From NCBI GenBank assembly GCA_902796975.1, contig CADBRF010000259.1, positions 1-6,247 of the forward strand: a stretch of DNA of 6,247 bases, read 5' to 3'. Both the position numbers and the translations under genes were made by a program. Under the pieces are notes generated by a model that had not been told where the DNA came from, made no database searches, and saw only the letters and a list, made by a program, of their open reading frames with translations. The stretch comes from an uncultured Coriobacteriaceae bacterium (lineage in GTDB: Bacteria > Actinomycetota > Coriobacteriia > Coriobacteriales > QAMH01). Shown one piece after another: positions 5,911 to 6,247 of this stretch; position 1 is the stretch's first letter, and every line of letters starts with the position of its first letter.

Positions 5911-6247
5911 TTGGCGAACTACGCAGGTATTCTCGCAGGAGGAAAAGGCAAGCGCATGGGCAAGACCACGCGCCCCAAGCAGTTCCTGCGCATCGGCGAT
6001 GACGACATGCCCATCATCGTCCGCACTATCAGGGCCTTCCTCGCGTGCAGCGCCATTGACCGCGTTGTGGTTGCCTGCCCAGCTGCCTGGCTGGAATACA
6101 CCATCGTACTCGTGAACGAGAACTTCTCCGCGGACGAGGTTGACCGCATCCACGTCATCGAAGGCGGCAAGGAACGGTCCGATTCGCTCGAGAACATCTG
6201 CGCCTTCATCGAACATATGTGGGGGCTGGAGGATGACGACCTCCTCG
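5911..6247 (+). CDS. IspD/TarI-family cytidylyltransferase, N-terminal part (runs off the right edge)
   Basis: The 112 visible residues form the nucleotide-binding half of a CTP-dependent cytidylyltransferase, which joins CTP to a sugar-alcohol phosphate. Residues 4-17 (YAGILAGGKGKRMG) are the CTP-binding glycine loop with the conserved Arg (R15). RPKQFL (21-26) holds the catalytic-type Lys (K23), and GGKERSDSLENI (85-96) is the family GG..R..S motif. IspD makes CDP-methylerythritol for isoprenoids; TarI makes CDP-ribitol for wall polymers. The YAGILAGG start, PIIVRTI and a Trp near residue 60 resemble TarI more, and the polysaccharide context agrees, but this half alone cannot decide. The TTG start gives MANYAGILAGG and has a good ribosome-binding site; the ATG at 5893 would add six residues (MKGSGL). 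The gene follows the rml terminator, so it is a separate transcription unit. Confidence 0.85.
   Translation, partial: MANYAGILAGGKGKRMGKTTRPKQFLRIGDDDMPIIVRTIRAFLACSAIDRVVVACPAAWLEYTIVLVNENFSADEVDRIHVIEGGKERSDSLENICAFIEHMWGLEDDDLL

Noticed and set aside
5811..6002. Small plus-strand frame beginning MLVFLLMLAACEQG, resembling a lipoprotein signal
   Set aside because: Its ATG overlaps the -10 box and lacks a ribosome-binding site, and after residue 20 it is an out-of-frame, Arg-rich reading of the cytidylyltransferase gene.

Overview
This is a bacterial window with about 60% GC, dense genes, short intergenic gaps and a strong preference for C or G at third codon positions. A fused RmlC-RmlD enzyme and the residue variants in RmlB and RmlC suggest a high-GC Gram-positive actinobacterium. 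I favour the Coriobacteriia (Collinsella/Olsenella/Enorma-like) over the Bifidobacteriaceae. This placement rests on recalled family resemblance, not on a search.

Layout. Positions 1-209 (minus strand) hold the N-terminus of a GT4-type glycosyltransferase that leaves the window on the left. Upstream of it on the same strand, 299-1849 encodes a polytopic membrane protein of the DUF2142/GT-C type. A 332-bp G-rich divergent intergenic region (1850-2181) follows, with a good -10 box for the rightward genes. The rightward operon is rmlA (2182-3084), rmlB (3142-4161) and a fused rmlC-rmlD gene (4164-5708). It ends in a clear intrinsic terminator (5718-5748). After a 200-bp gap with a possible extended -10 promoter and a structured leader, an IspD/TarI-type cytidylyltransferase gene starts (TTG at 5911, or ATG at 5893) and leaves the window on the right.

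How the genes fit together. RmlA, RmlB and RmlCD provide all four steps from glucose-1-phosphate and dTTP to dTDP-L-rhamnose. The minus-strand genes look like machinery that uses sugar donors: a cytoplasmic GT4 transferase and a membrane GT-C protein. The cytidylyltransferase would make a CDP-activated alcohol, either CDP-ribitol or a similar polyol (TarI-like) or CDP-methylerythritol (IspD). The window is therefore most simply the precursor-supply part of a cell-surface rhamnose-containing polysaccharide locus.

I see no CRISPR array, RNA gene, insertion sequence or phage gene, and no evidence for a new kind of system. The points most worth a second look are the RmlC-RmlD fusion with substitutions at expected RmlC active-site positions, the cytidylyltransferase beside a rhamnose operon, and the repeat-rich leader before it.
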